DNA from: Mesorhizobium jarvisii
GTDB lineage: Bacteria > Pseudomonadota > Alphaproteobacteria > Rhizobiales > Rhizobiaceae
DNA length: 64,000 bases
Assembly: GCF_003601985.1 (NCBI RefSeq)
Contig: NZ_QZXA01000006.1
Span: 377,501 to 441,500, forward strand
Direction of reading: 5' to 3'
The translations under genes were made by a program, and so were the position numbers. The notes under the pieces were generated by a model that searched no databases, was not told the origin of the DNA, and saw only the letters and a list, made by a program, of their open reading frames with translations. Shown piece by piece: positions 1 through 10,862 of this stretch. The number at the start of each line of letters is the position of its first letter. Position 1 is the stretch's first letter.

Positions 1-1
1 C

Positions 2-241
2 CAGGGCCAGGTCATTGGCTATCTCGGCCAGACCGGTCTTTCCACCGGTCCGCATCTCCACTACGAGCTGATCGTCAACGGCACCAAAGTCGATTCGATG
101 CGTGTTCGGCTGCCGGTCGGCAAGGTGTTGAAGGGCGACGACCTCGTCGCCTTCAAGCGCGAGCGCGAGCGCATCGATGACCTGCTGAAGCAGGAAGAAG
201 GCAATTCGCTGAAGGTCGCGAGCGCCAAGATCGACGGCTAG
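2..241 (+). CDS. M23-family murein peptidase, C-terminal part (5' truncated by window)
   Basis: The reading frame is open from base 2 and stops at 239-241, giving the last 79 residues of a longer protein. It contains the HLHYE motif near the start, which is the second half of the LytM/M23 zinc-endopeptidase active site (His-x-His), preceded by the usual GxTGxSTGP run. M23 enzymes cut peptidoglycan cross-links in the periplasm and act in cell-wall remodelling or division. The tail after the catalytic domain is rich in Lys, Arg and Glu and looks like a short helical extension. The catalytic N-terminal half and any coiled coil or signal peptide lie outside the window, so the subtype (NlpD-like, EnvC-like or other) cannot be judged. 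Confidence 0.85.
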   Translation, partial: QGQVIGYLGQTGLSTGPHLHYELIVNGTKVDSMRVRLPVGKVLKGDDLVAFKRERERIDDLLKQEEGNSLKVASAKIDG

Positions 242-274
242 ATCGATTTCACCGCTTCCCGGAAACGGCGAACC

Positions 275-366
275 TCTCTAACTCTTTGTTTTGACGCAAT
301 CCCGAGGGAAAGCGCTACGCGCCTACCCGGGAAAACCGCTCGCGCTTCTCCAGGAATTGCTCTGAA
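275..366. repeat. RIME-like palindromic intergenic repeat, copy A
   Basis: This stretch reads, in reverse complement, as a near match to 26046-26125: both carry cagagcaattcc at one end, an internal GC-rich hairpin with agcgctttccc, and attgcgtcaaaacaaa at the other end. It lies just after the M23 gene and just before the end of the minus-strand exporter gene. The composition and placement fit the small palindromic RIME-type elements common between genes in rhizobia. It may act as a bidirectional transcript end, which is an inference. Confidence 0.7.
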
Positions 367-391
367 CCTTGACCAATCCGGCATCGGCGAA

Positions 392-1966
392 TCAGTTTCG
401 CGACGAATCTGTTGACGATTCATCGGCGCGGCGCGGCCAGGGCAGCGCCTGACCCGAAACGGTCATCCAGGCGATGATCGCGGCAAGCAGGCAGAGCACG
501 GCCGTCGTCAAGGATATGGCTGAAAAGGCCATGTCGCTGGCAGCAAGGCGTGTTGCTTCAAGTTCGGGCGGCAGGCCTGTCGATACCGGTTCGCCAAAAC
601 CTGGAATGCCCGGCCTGACCCTGGTGTCGAGCATCGTTGAATAGACCCAGGTGGCAAGCGAGCCCATTGCCGCCACCGCGATCAGGCCGCCAATGCGCGA
701 GACGGCATTGTTGATGCCGGAGGCAGCCCCTGTATCCTTGTCTTCCACCGCCGTCATGATCGCGGTGGACAGTGGTGAGACGACCAGCGCCATGCCGAGG
801 CCCATCAGCGCCATCAGCGGAAATATTCCGGTCCAGAAATGGTGGATGCCGGCACGGCTGAGCAAGGCAAGTCCGGCGAAGGCGAGAGCCACGATCAGGC
901 TGCCGCAGGCGATCGGGAAACGCGGTCCGATCCGGTCCGACAACTGGCCGACGGGTCCCGACAGAAGGGCGATCGATGCCGACAACGGCAGGAAGATGAA
1001 GCCGACCTCGGCCGTGCTCAGTCCCCAGCCGGCGATCAGCAGCATCGGCAGATAGAAAAGATTGGCCGACAGTGCGAAATAGAGGAAGAAGGTCGCCACA
1101 TTGGCACCGGCAAAAGCGCCGATGCGAAACAGGCTGAGGTCTATCATCGGCTCGCGCTGGCGTAGTTCGAACAGGATGAAGACGACAAGCAGCACCGCGC
1201 CGGCGGCAATGCTCGGCCCCGCCATATGGCCCTCGCCGCTCGAACTCATCGAGGTCAGCCCATAGGCGAGTGCGCCGAACGCCAATGTCGCGAGCGCGCC
1301 ACCGCCGAGGTCGAGGCTGCGTTTTTCCGTCGCCGCATCGGCCGGAATCTTGACGAGCAGCAGGTAGATCGAGATCAGGCCGAGCGGCAGGTTGACGGCG
1401 AAGATCGCCCGCCAGATGCCGTCGCCGAAAGCCGACAGCACAAGGCCGCCGAGCACCGGCCCAAGGGCTGTGGTCAGCGCCGAGGCGGCCGCCCAGATGC
1501 CGATTGCACGGCCCCGCTCCTTTTTCGGATAGGCCTTGGCGATGATGGCGAGGCTCCCCGGCACCATGATCGCAGCACCAATACCCTGGACAGCGCGAAA
1601 CGCGATCAGCACGACGGCATTCGGCGCCAGCGCACAGGCGAGCGAGGCAACGATGAACAGCGCGATGCCGGCCACGAAGGCACGGCGCAGCCCGAACCGG
1701 TCGCCGGCGGCGCCGCCGGCAAGGATCAGCGCCGAAAGCGTCAATGCATAGGCATTGGAGATCCACTGCGCCTCGGCAAGGCTGGCGCCGAGGTTGACAC
1801 GGATCGCCGGCATGGCGATGGCCAGGATAGAGCCGTCGATGAAGCCAAGCGCGGAGGCCAGGATCGCCGCGATCAAGACGAATCGCCGTTGTGATTGCGG
1901 ACAAAAGGTTCCGTTTGTGACCGGGCTGGTCAGCGGGGCGGCGGCAGCTTCATTTGGCGAATGCAT
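392..1966 (-). CDS. MFS exporter, DHA2 (EmrB/QacA) type
   Basis: The protein has about 524 residues and roughly 14 hydrophobic segments, the count typical of DHA2 drug/proton antiporters. It opens with a Leu/Ala-rich first helix containing the family's GFIDGSILAIAMP motif (motif D1-like), and the loop 2-3 motif GGAAGDRFGLRR is present. Such proteins sit in the inner membrane and export amphipathic drugs, dyes or metabolites using the proton gradient. I chose ATG at 1966 because AAGG lies upstream; the frame extends to a TTG at 2002 that looks less likely. No adaptor (EmrA/HlyD) gene is adjacent, so it probably works alone. The substrate cannot be deduced. Confidence 0.88.
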   Translation of the reverse strand: MHSPNEAAAAPLTSPVTNGTFCPQSQRRFVLIAAILASALGFIDGSILAIAMPAIRVNLGASLAEAQWISNAYALTLSALILAGGAAGDRFGLRRAFVAGIALFIVASLACALAPNAVVLIAFRAVQGIGAAIMVPGSLAIIAKAYPKKERGRAIGIWAAASALTTALGPVLGGLVLSAFGDGIWRAIFAVNLPLGLISIYLLLVKIPADAATEKRSLDLGGGALATLAFGALAYGLTSMSSSGEGHMAGPSIAAGAVLLVVFILFELRQREPMIDLSLFRIGAFAGANVATFFLYFALSANLFYLPMLLIAGWGLSTAEVGFIFLPLSASIALLSGPVGQLSDRIGPRFPIACGSLIVALAFAGLALLSRAGIHHFWTGIFPLMALMGLGMALVVSPLSTAIMTAVEDKDTGAASGINNAVSRIGGLIAVAAMGSLATWVYSTMLDTRVRPGIPGFGEPVSTGLPPELEATRLAASDMAFSAISLTTAVLCLLAAIIAWMTVSGQALPWPRRADESSTDSSRN

Positions 1967-2118
1967 GGCACCTTGCTTAGACCCCGAGCGCACCGGCAAC
2001 AACCGGCCAGCAGCTTGCAGTCCTTGAAACCAGCCAATTGGCCAGGATGCGTCCTGTATCGATGCAAACGCCGGCAGTCATGCTAAGTTTTCCGGAAGAC
2101 GGCAGCCGGGGAAAATTG

Positions 2119-2751
2119 ATGAAACGACCACTTGAAGCGTCGGCGGAGGGACGCGGCCGCATTGTCGGCATCACCGACGGCGTCTTTGCCATCGCGCTCA
2201 CGCTCATCGTGCTCGAGATCAGGGTGCCGGCGCATGAGACCGTGCATTCCGAGCACGATCTGCTGGTCGCCATTGCCGCACTGGCACCGCGCTTCCTGAC
2301 TTATGCCTTGAGCTTCCTGACGCTGACCATCTTCTGGTTCGGCCAGCAGGCTCAGCACGGGCTGATAGCCAAATCCGACAGGCGGCTTGCCACGCTGAAT
2401 CTCTGCTTTCTCGCCTTCATTGCGCTCTTGCCGTTCTCGACCGACCTTCTGGCGGACTTCCTCGAATTCAGGACCGCGGTGCTGGTCTACTGGCTCAACC
2501 TGCTGATGCTCGGCGTCACGCTGTTCGCCAGCTGGCGCTACGCGGAAAAGAACGGCTTTGTCGCCGAAGACGTCGATGCCGAAACGAAGCGCACGGTCTA
2601 TCTGCGCATCGTCAAGGCACAGATCCTGTGGGCGATCGGTGCGCTACTCTGCCTGGTCACGCCATTGCTCAGCGTCGGCTTCATCCTGGTGGTGCAGCTG
2701 ATCTATGCCACCGCGCTGCGCGGCTCATTGCTGCGCAAAGTCATCGGCTGA
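2119..2751 (+). CDS. TMEM175-family (DUF1211) integral membrane protein
   Basis: About 210 residues with six hydrophobic segments. The first helix carries the family signature, a conserved Arg followed by TDGVFAIALTLIVLEI, matching the FSDGVFAIAxTLLVLEI motif that lines the pore in TMEM175 potassium channels. Bacterial members conduct K+ weakly and selectively; the physiological role in rhizobia is not established. ATG at 2119 is preferred over upstream in-frame starts because it is followed at once by the conserved domain and is preceded by GGGGAAA. Its 3' end overlaps the convergent L,D-transpeptidase gene by 27 bases, so the two transcripts are antisense at their ends. Confidence 0.82.
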   Translation: MKRPLEASAEGRGRIVGITDGVFAIALTLIVLEIRVPAHETVHSEHDLLVAIAALAPRFLTYALSFLTLTIFWFGQQAQHGLIAKSDRRLATLNLCFLAFIALLPFSTDLLADFLEFRTAVLVYWLNLLMLGVTLFASWRYAEKNGFVAEDVDAETKRTVYLRIVKAQILWAIGALLCLVTPLLSVGFILVVQLIYATALRGSLLRKVIG

Positions 2752-4236
2752 AGGTCCGCCGACAAACTCCACGGTGACGCCTGGCGACACCAGCTTGGCG
2801 AGTTCGCGCGCGTCCCAGTTGGTCAGGCGAACGCAGCCATGGCTTTCGGTCTTGCCGATCTTCGACGGCTCGGGCGTTCCGTGGATGCCGTAAGTCGGCT
2901 TGTCCAGGGCGATCCACACCGAGCCGACGGGGCCGTTGGGGCCTGGCGGAATGGTCAGGATCTTGTCGTTCTGGCCCTGCTTGAAGTTGATGTTCGGATT
3001 GTAGGTGTAGTTCGGGTCGAGCGCGATGCGCGACACGGCGTGGATGCCGGTGGGCGACGGCGTGTCGGCAGAGCCGATGGTCGCGGGATAGGCAGCGACC
3101 AGCTTGCCGCCGGCATCATAGGCGTACACTTCCTTCTTGGTCTTGTCGGCGACGATGCGCGCCACTGGCGTTGACACCAACTTGCCGAAATTGGCGACCT
3201 TGATGATCGTGCCGGGGCGATTGAAGTCGAGACCCTTGTTGATCGACTTGAGATAGTTCTCGTCCATGTGGAAGCGCTCCGCCAGCGCCTCCGTGACGGA
3301 GGTGTAGCACATGCAGTTGAGCTGTGCCTTCTGGCCGTAATCTTCCGGGATCGAGGCGACATAGGGGCCAGCAGCATCTTGCGCTGTGATGGTGTAGCTG
3401 GCGAAAGCATCGCCGCCCGATTGCGCGAGCGCCGCCTGGATGCCGACTGTGTCCGTCGATTTCAGATTGCTGCCGGTGATCTGGTTATAGGCGGCCAGGG
3501 CCTTATCGACATTCGAGCCAAAACGCCCGTCGATCACGCCCGGCGAAGCGCCGCCGCGGTCGAGCAGCACCTGCAGCGCCGCCACGTCCTGGCGCACGCC
3601 GAGCGACAGCGACGGATCGACGGCGGCCTTGCCGCCAGTATCCGGCGGCAGGGAAGCCTGCGTATCCGGATTGACCTGCTCTACGTCGGGCTGCGCAGGG
3701 TCTATCGCGGCCTCGTTCAGCGGCTGGCGCTTGATGGTGCCCGGCCTTGCCGGTGCATCGGGATAGCTGTTGTCGTAATTGCCGTCGTCCTGCGGCGCCG
3801 GCGGATAGGCTTCGACCGAATTGTCGCCATTGGGGTCGTATTCATCCGCCGGCGGCGGGATGACCCGGCCTTCCTCTTCCAACTGCTTGCGGCGGAAGCG
3901 GGCCATGTCCTCGGGATCATCGAGATAGTAGCGATCATCATCGGCAGGGGCACGGCCCAATTCGCGCAGCCTTGTCTCGCGGCGCAGCGCGCGCCGGTCA
4001 AGCCGTGTCTGCGGCGGCTGTATGGCGATGACCTTGCCGGTGTCGGCATCGACGATGACACGGTTGCCACGCGCGTCGTAGTAGATGTCCAGATTTCCGT
4101 CCTGGGCCACAAGAATGCCGCCATCATTGGCGGCGCGGGCAACCCTTGGTGCACTGTCCTGCGTCGGCGCGGCGAGCGCACCGAAAGTCACAAGCCCGGT
4201 GGCGAGCGCCGAAAGGGCAAAGATCGTGCGGAACAT
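2725..4236 (-). CDS. Exported L,D-transpeptidase (YkuD domain) with peptidoglycan-binding domain
   Basis: About 503 residues. An N-terminal signal peptide (FALSALATGLVTFGALA) is followed by a region with an EF/DPBB-like charged linker rich in Asp, Pro and Tyr, then a PG_binding_1-like stretch (LQVLLDRGGASPGVIDGRFG), and a C-terminal YkuD domain ending in ESHGCVRLTNWDA. The catalytic Cys is about C468, with the paired His in the upstream HGT. These enzymes form 3-3 peptidoglycan cross-links or attach outer-membrane proteins to peptidoglycan in the periplasm, a prominent reaction in Hyphomicrobiales with polar growth. I chose ATG 4236 because GGAGAG lies nine bases before it; the frame begins at 4284. 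The specific role (cross-linker or lipoprotein anchor) is not decidable. Confidence 0.9.
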   Translation of the reverse strand: MFRTIFALSALATGLVTFGALAAPTQDSAPRVARAANDGGILVAQDGNLDIYYDARGNRVIVDADTGKVIAIQPPQTRLDRRALRRETRLRELGRAPADDDRYYLDDPEDMARFRRKQLEEEGRVIPPPADEYDPNGDNSVEAYPPAPQDDGNYDNSYPDAPARPGTIKRQPLNEAAIDPAQPDVEQVNPDTQASLPPDTGGKAAVDPSLSLGVRQDVAALQVLLDRGGASPGVIDGRFGSNVDKALAAYNQITGSNLKSTDTVGIQAALAQSGGDAFASYTITAQDAAGPYVASIPEDYGQKAQLNCMCYTSVTEALAERFHMDENYLKSINKGLDFNRPGTIIKVANFGKLVSTPVARIVADKTKKEVYAYDAGGKLVAAYPATIGSADTPSPTGIHAVSRIALDPNYTYNPNINFKQGQNDKILTIPPGPNGPVGSVWIALDKPTYGIHGTPEPSKIGKTESHGCVRLTNWDARELAKLVSPGVTVEFVGGPSADDFAQQ

Positions 4237-4385
4237 CGTGGCCAACTCTCCGGTCCGTAATTGCCGCCGCCCGGCATTGTTCACTGGGCGAACCCCTTCG
4301 CCAGCAAACCAGTTACCCCACCCTATGGTTCCAATATGAACCGGGCATGAAGATGGCGGTTTTTCGGCGTACCGACGAATACTCG

Positions 4386-4748
4386 CTAGCTCGCGAGCCC
4401 CAATTCCTTGCGCGCCTGCTTGGTCAGCTTCAGGGCGACAAGGCGATGGCTCTCGCGCAAATAGTCCTTCAGCGCGGCATCATCCATGCTCTGGCTTGTC
4501 CGACGCTGGATCCACTTCATGCCGCGCGAGGCAAGGTAGGGCGCGGGCCGCAAGCCCGGCTGCTCCTTCAGCACATCATAGGCGATGTCGGAGCATTTGA
4601 AGGTGACGAAGAGCTGCTGGCCTTGATCCCAGCCGCCGATCGCAAACACCTTGGCCCCGACCTTCCAGACATGGGCACCGCCCCACTGGATGACGTGGTT
4701 TGCCGCGGGCAATGAGGCGCAGAAGCCGTTGTAGTCGTCCAGCGTCAT
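4386..4748 (-). CDS. MmcQ/YjbR family DNA-binding-fold protein
   Basis: A 120-residue protein that fits the MmcQ/YjbR (double-wing, CyaY-like) family from end to end: an N-terminal CASLPAAN helix, the central HVWKVGAKVFAIGG strand pair, LFVTFKCSD, and a C-terminal helix with LKDYLRESHRLV. Members are small soluble proteins whose fold resembles DNA-binding domains, but no reaction or regulon is firmly known. It stands alone between two convergently placed or tandem genes; the clpB terminator lies just after its start. No frameshift or unusual composition is seen. Confidence 0.85.
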   Translation of the reverse strand: MTLDDYNGFCASLPAANHVIQWGGAHVWKVGAKVFAIGGWDQGQQLFVTFKCSDIAYDVLKEQPGLRPAPYLASRGMKWIQRRTSQSMDDAALKDYLRESHRLVALKLTKQARKELGLAS

Positions 4749-4771
4749 CCGCCCCCCACCCTCAATATGAA

Positions 4772-4804
4772 AACGCCGCGCGTCCAGGGTGGACGCGCGG
4801 CGTT
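4772..4804 (-). terminator. Rho-independent terminator of clpB
   Basis: A perfect 14-base stem (4772-4785 paired with 4791-4804) with a five-base loop lies five bases after the clpB stop. Read on the minus strand the stem ends in TTTT. This is a textbook intrinsic terminator for the minus-strand clpB transcript. Confidence 0.88.
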
Positions 4805-4808
4805 GAAA

Positions 4809-7415
<2,607 letters not shown>

Positions 7416-7508
7416 ATCTGTCTCCTTCCATCACCGGCCCGCTTTGCGGCACCGGATCAGATTGCGGTGACGGACCCGCCCATTCGAGCCGGATCCCGTT
7501 CAGCCGAG

Positions 7509-7537
7509 ATATGGTGCATAGGCCATGCCGTCTCAAG
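7509..7537 (-). promoter_or_regulatory. Heat-shock (RpoH/sigma-32) promoter of clpB
   Basis: On the minus strand CTTGAG (7537-7532) is followed by 17 bases and CCATAT (7514-7509). This matches the alphaproteobacterial RpoH consensus (CTTGAA, 17-18 bases, CCATnT) with one mismatch. Transcription would start near 7502, giving a leader of about 85 bases before the clpB ATG. Confidence 0.8.
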
Positions 7538-7586
7538 ACGCCTTGATGTCGGTCAATGCATAATATTCCACGTCAGCCGAAACGAA

Positions 7587-7612
7587 AACGGCGGAGATTT
7601 CTCTCCGCCGTT
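7587..7612 (-). terminator. Rho-independent terminator of the DUF4167 gene
   Basis: A perfect 11-base stem (7587-7597 with 7602-7612) and a four-base loop lie about 24 bases after the stop of the minus-strand gene. On that strand the stem runs into TTTT. It separates this gene from the clpB promoter. Confidence 0.82.
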
Positions 7613-7635
7613 CAACGCCTTGAAATGCCGTTCGA

Positions 7636-8598
7636 TCAGTTGTCGATGTCGACGATCACCGGCTCGGCATTGCCGCTATCGGCCGGGGCCGCGGCCGCCT
7701 CGCCGGCATCCGCATTGTCGCCACCGCTGTCGACCTGCTCGGCATTGGTGCGCGGGCGGCGCGGACGGCGCGGGCGACGGGCGGCACCGCTCTCGGCGGC
7801 AGCCTCGTTAAGCTCGGCCTGGGCGGCAAGAGCCGCCGGCGAAAAACTCTCGAACAGCGGAGCCTGCTCAGCAGCCGCAACGGCCTCGACCGGCGAACCG
7901 GGCTCAACCTGCACCTCCGCCTGTGCCGGCGCCTCGTTGCGCTGCTGCTGGCCGCCTTGCTCGGTCGACGAGGCATAATCGCGCTGGCCATTCTGGCCAT
8001 AGCCGCCATTGGGGCGGCGATCGCGGTGACGCCCACCATTGTTGTCGCGGCCGCCATTGTTGCGCCCGTTATTATCGCGCCCGCTATTGTCACGATTGTC
8101 GCGGCCGTCACGGTTCAGTGCGACCTCGGCCGGCATGCCCTCGATCACTGGCTGGGGACCGGCGCCATGGTTGATGACAGGAATTTGCGGATCGGAAACT
8201 GTGTTGCCGCCATTGCCGGCGCCATTGTTGCCGGCATTGTCGAAATCGTCGCGATCTTCATCGCCGTCATCGTCGAAATCGTCGCGGTTCTGCTGGACGT
8301 TCTGGATCGGCATCTGCGCCTGCGCGGCGGCAATGATGCGATTGTAGTGTTCGGCGTGCTGGAGATAGTTCTCCGCCATGACCCGGTCGCCGGAGCTTTG
8401 CGCGTCACGGGCCAGGGTAGCGTATTTCTCGGCGATCTGCTGAGCCGATCCACGGATCTTCACATCCGGGCCGTTGCTCTCGTAGTTGCGCGTCAGGGGA
8501 TTAGGGCCCTTGCGGTTGTTGTTGTTATTGTTGTTGCCACCGCCGCCGCCATTGTTGTTGCGACCGCGCATGCGCCTGTTCTGCTGTTGTGGCCTCAT
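7636..8598 (-). CDS. DUF4167 domain protein with Asn/Gly-rich low-complexity tail
   Basis: 320 residues. The first 25 residues are a basic, Gln/Arg/Asn/Gly-rich tract with runs of Gly and Asn; then comes the conserved DUF4167 core (about 30-100: LTRNYESNGPDVKIRG, AQQIAEKYATLARDA, NYLQHAEHYNRII), and then a long disordered tail of Asn, Asp, Gly and Arg repeats ending in a basic RRPRRPRR patch and an acidic end. The family is essentially confined to alphaproteobacteria, and its composition resembles RNA-binding granule proteins; no function is proven. It is transcribed alone and ends in an intrinsic terminator. Confidence 0.85.
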   Translation of the reverse strand: MRPQQQNRRMRGRNNNGGGGGNNNNNNNRKGPNPLTRNYESNGPDVKIRGSAQQIAEKYATLARDAQSSGDRVMAENYLQHAEHYNRIIAAAQAQMPIQNVQQNRDDFDDDGDEDRDDFDNAGNNGAGNGGNTVSDPQIPVINHGAGPQPVIEGMPAEVALNRDGRDNRDNSGRDNNGRNNGGRDNNGGRHRDRRPNGGYGQNGQRDYASSTEQGGQQQRNEAPAQAEVQVEPGSPVEAVAAAEQAPLFESFSPAALAAQAELNEAAAESGAARRPRRPRRPRTNAEQVDSGGDNADAGEAAAAPADSGNAEPVIVDIDN

Positions 8599-8908
8599 TC
8601 GACTCTCTTCATCTTGAAATTTTCGAAAACTCGTTACGAACGGAGGCGCTCATGCAGCCAGCCGTTTCGTTTCTTCACCGGCGTTCGCCCGCATCAATTG
8701 CGTTGGCGCCACGTGCCATCCTGTTCCGGTTACATCACTTGCCGGACGATTCCCGCACGAAGCTTGGGCGTCGTTTGCGCAAGAAGGCAGCTATTTCCAA
8801 GGAGGACCGAATCGCTAAGAGCACTGCCTGCTTCGTCTCATCCGGTTGAGGCGACCCTAGCCGCATTCCCCGGTATTGCCAAGCGGTTTTTTCGCGCTGC
8901 GTCAAGGC
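8599..8908. other. Intergenic region without a recognisable gene
   Basis: The 310 bases between the stop of prmC and the start of the DUF4167 gene hold no frame with coding character on either strand. They should contain the DUF4167 promoter and its 5' leader, but I cannot place a convincing -35/-10 pair. Confidence 0.5.
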
Positions 8909-9781
8909 TTATCCCCATTGAAAGACAAGAACCCTGTCGTTTCCGCCGAGATCACGTAAGGCAGCAGCCAATGCATAACCAGCCGCCTTGAATATATCCG
9001 TAACCTCGTTGCGTTGCGTATGGCCGATCTCGACCGCAATCCTGCTTTCGGCTTCTAGAAACCGGGCCGCCTCGGCGGCGATGATCCTGTAGGGGTTCAG
9101 CCCATCCACGCCGCCATCCAAGGCTAGGTGTGGGTCGAAATCGCGGACCTCGTCCTGCAGATTTCCAATGTCTCGTAAAGCTATATAGGGAGGGTTTGCG
9201 GCAATTACATGGTATCGGCCGGAAACTTTTTCGAACCAGTCCGACTGCACCGTCGTGAACCGGCGGCCAAGCCCGAGTTCCCCGGCGTTGCGGGCTGCCG
9301 TCGCCAGCGCGCCGGCGGAAATGTCGACACCGGTGGCGGTCGCGGCCGGCACGGCACTCAGCAGCGCCAGCGCGATGGCTCCCGTCCCGGTACCGAGATC
9401 AAGGATGCGGCAGGTCCCTTCGCGCGCGGCCGTCGCCTCGACAAAAGGCAGCACCGCCTCGACCAGCGTTTCTGTATCCGGCCTCGGCTCGAGCGTTTCC
9501 GGCGACAGCGACAGCCGCAAACCGTAGAATTCGCGGTAGCCGAGGATGCGATGCACCGGTTCACCACCAGCCCGGCGCCTTAAGGCGGCTTCGATCGCGG
9601 CGATGGCATTGCCGTCCATCGAGCGTTCAGGGTCGGCAATGGCCTGCGTGCGCGTCGTGCCGGAAAAATGTTCGACGATCAGCCGCGCATCGAGCGCCGG
9701 ATCATCGACCCCGGCCATGGCAAGTCTGGCCCGCGCTTCCCGCAGCAGCGGCCCCAGCGCCTCGGGCAGAGGGTCAGCCAT
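8909..9781 (-). CDS. prmC: Peptide chain release factor N5-glutamine methyltransferase PrmC (HemK)
   Basis: 290 residues. An N-terminal helical bundle binding the release factor (1-95) is followed by a Rossmann methyltransferase domain with the SAM motif DLGTGTG at 128-134 and the glutamine-binding NPPY at 196-199. PrmC methylates the Gln of the GGQ motif in RF1 and RF2, raising the efficiency of termination. It overlaps the upstream prfA gene (its own substrate) by eight bases, the usual prfA-prmC arrangement, and is probably translated by coupling. Confidence 0.97.
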   Translation of the reverse strand: MADPLPEALGPLLREARARLAMAGVDDPALDARLIVEHFSGTTRTQAIADPERSMDGNAIAAIEAALRRRAGGEPVHRILGYREFYGLRLSLSPETLEPRPDTETLVEAVLPFVEATAAREGTCRILDLGTGTGAIALALLSAVPAATATGVDISAGALATAARNAGELGLGRRFTTVQSDWFEKVSGRYHVIAANPPYIALRDIGNLQDEVRDFDPHLALDGGVDGLNPYRIIAAEAARFLEAESRIAVEIGHTQRNEVTDIFKAAGYALAAALRDLGGNDRVLVFQWG

Positions 9782-10853
9782 CGAGGCCGATATCGGCCAG
9801 CAGCTTCGACTGGTAATCGGCGATCAGCGCGTCGACAATTTCGTCGAGCTCGCCCATCATCACCCGGTCGAGCTTGTAGAGCGTCAGGTTGATGCGATGG
9901 TCGGTGACGCGGCCCTGCGGGAAATTATAGGTGCGGATGCGCTCCGAACGGTCACCGGAGCCGACCTGCGATTTACGCGATTCCGAGCGTTCCTCGTCCG
10001 CCTTGCTGCGCTCCAGATCATAGAGCCGGGCACGCAGGATCTGCATGGCCTTTGCCCGGTTCTGATGCTGCGATTTCTCCGCCTGCACCACCATGATGCC
10101 CGTCGGCAAATGGGTGATGCGCACCGCCGAATCGGTGGTGTTGACATGCTGGCCACCGGAGCCCGAAGCGCGCATCGTATCGATGCGGATATCTTCGGCG
10201 CGGATTTCGATGTCGACCTCTTCCGCTTCCGGCAGCACGGCGACGGTCGCCGCCGAGGTGTGAATGCGCCCACTTGCCTCGGTCGCCGGCACGCGTTGCA
10301 CGCGATGCACGCCGGATTCGAATTTCAGATGGGCAAACACGCCCTTGCCCGAAACGGTGGCGATGATTTCCTTGAACCCGCCTGCATCGCCGTCGCTGGC
10401 AGACACCGTCTCGAACCGCCAGCCGCGTTCGGCGGCATAGCGCTCATACATGCGAAACAGGTCGCCGGCGAAGAGCGCAGCCTCGTCACCGCCGGTACCG
10501 GCACGGATTTCGAGGATGGCATTCTTGTCGTCGGCGGCGTCCTTGGGCAGAAGCAGGATCTGGATATCCTTCTGCAGCGTTTCGATACGCTCCTCCACGC
10601 CGGGCAGGTCCGCCTCGGCGAGCGCCCGCATCTCGGCGTCGGTGCCCTTGTCGGCAAGCATTGCCTCAAGGTCGGCCTGCTCATGCTCGGCCGAGCGCAA
10701 TTGCCTGACCTTGGCCACCATGTCCTGCAGCTCGGCATATTCCGATGCCATCTTCACATAGGCGTCCGGCGCCGGGCCGGCCGACATCTGCGCTTCGAGC
10801 ATCTCGAAACGCTTGACGACTTGATCCATACGATCGCGGGGCAGATTGACCAT
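9774..10853 (-). CDS. prfA: Peptide chain release factor 1
   Basis: 359 residues, normal RF1 length. The codon-reading tripeptide PAT (189-191) marks it as RF1, which recognises UAA and UAG, and GGQ at 233-235 is the peptidyl-tRNA hydrolysis motif methylated by PrmC. The N-terminal helical domain and the Arg/Lys-rich C-terminal end are complete. It follows ptsP after nine bases and overlaps prmC, so the three are probably one transcript. Confidence 0.98.
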   Translation of the reverse strand: MVNLPRDRMDQVVKRFEMLEAQMSAGPAPDAYVKMASEYAELQDMVAKVRQLRSAEHEQADLEAMLADKGTDAEMRALAEADLPGVEERIETLQKDIQILLLPKDAADDKNAILEIRAGTGGDEAALFAGDLFRMYERYAAERGWRFETVSASDGDAGGFKEIIATVSGKGVFAHLKFESGVHRVQRVPATEASGRIHTSAATVAVLPEAEEVDIEIRAEDIRIDTMRASGSGGQHVNTTDSAVRITHLPTGIMVVQAEKSQHQNRAKAMQILRARLYDLERSKADEERSESRKSQVGSGDRSERIRTYNFPQGRVTDHRINLTLYKLDRVMMGELDEIVDALIADYQSKLLADIGLDG

Positions 10854-10862
10854 GATGGGGCG

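Noticed and set aside
8589..8849. An 86-codon plus-strand frame upstream of the DUF4167 gene
   Set aside because: It overlaps the start of DUF4167, has no conserved features and is of mixed composition.
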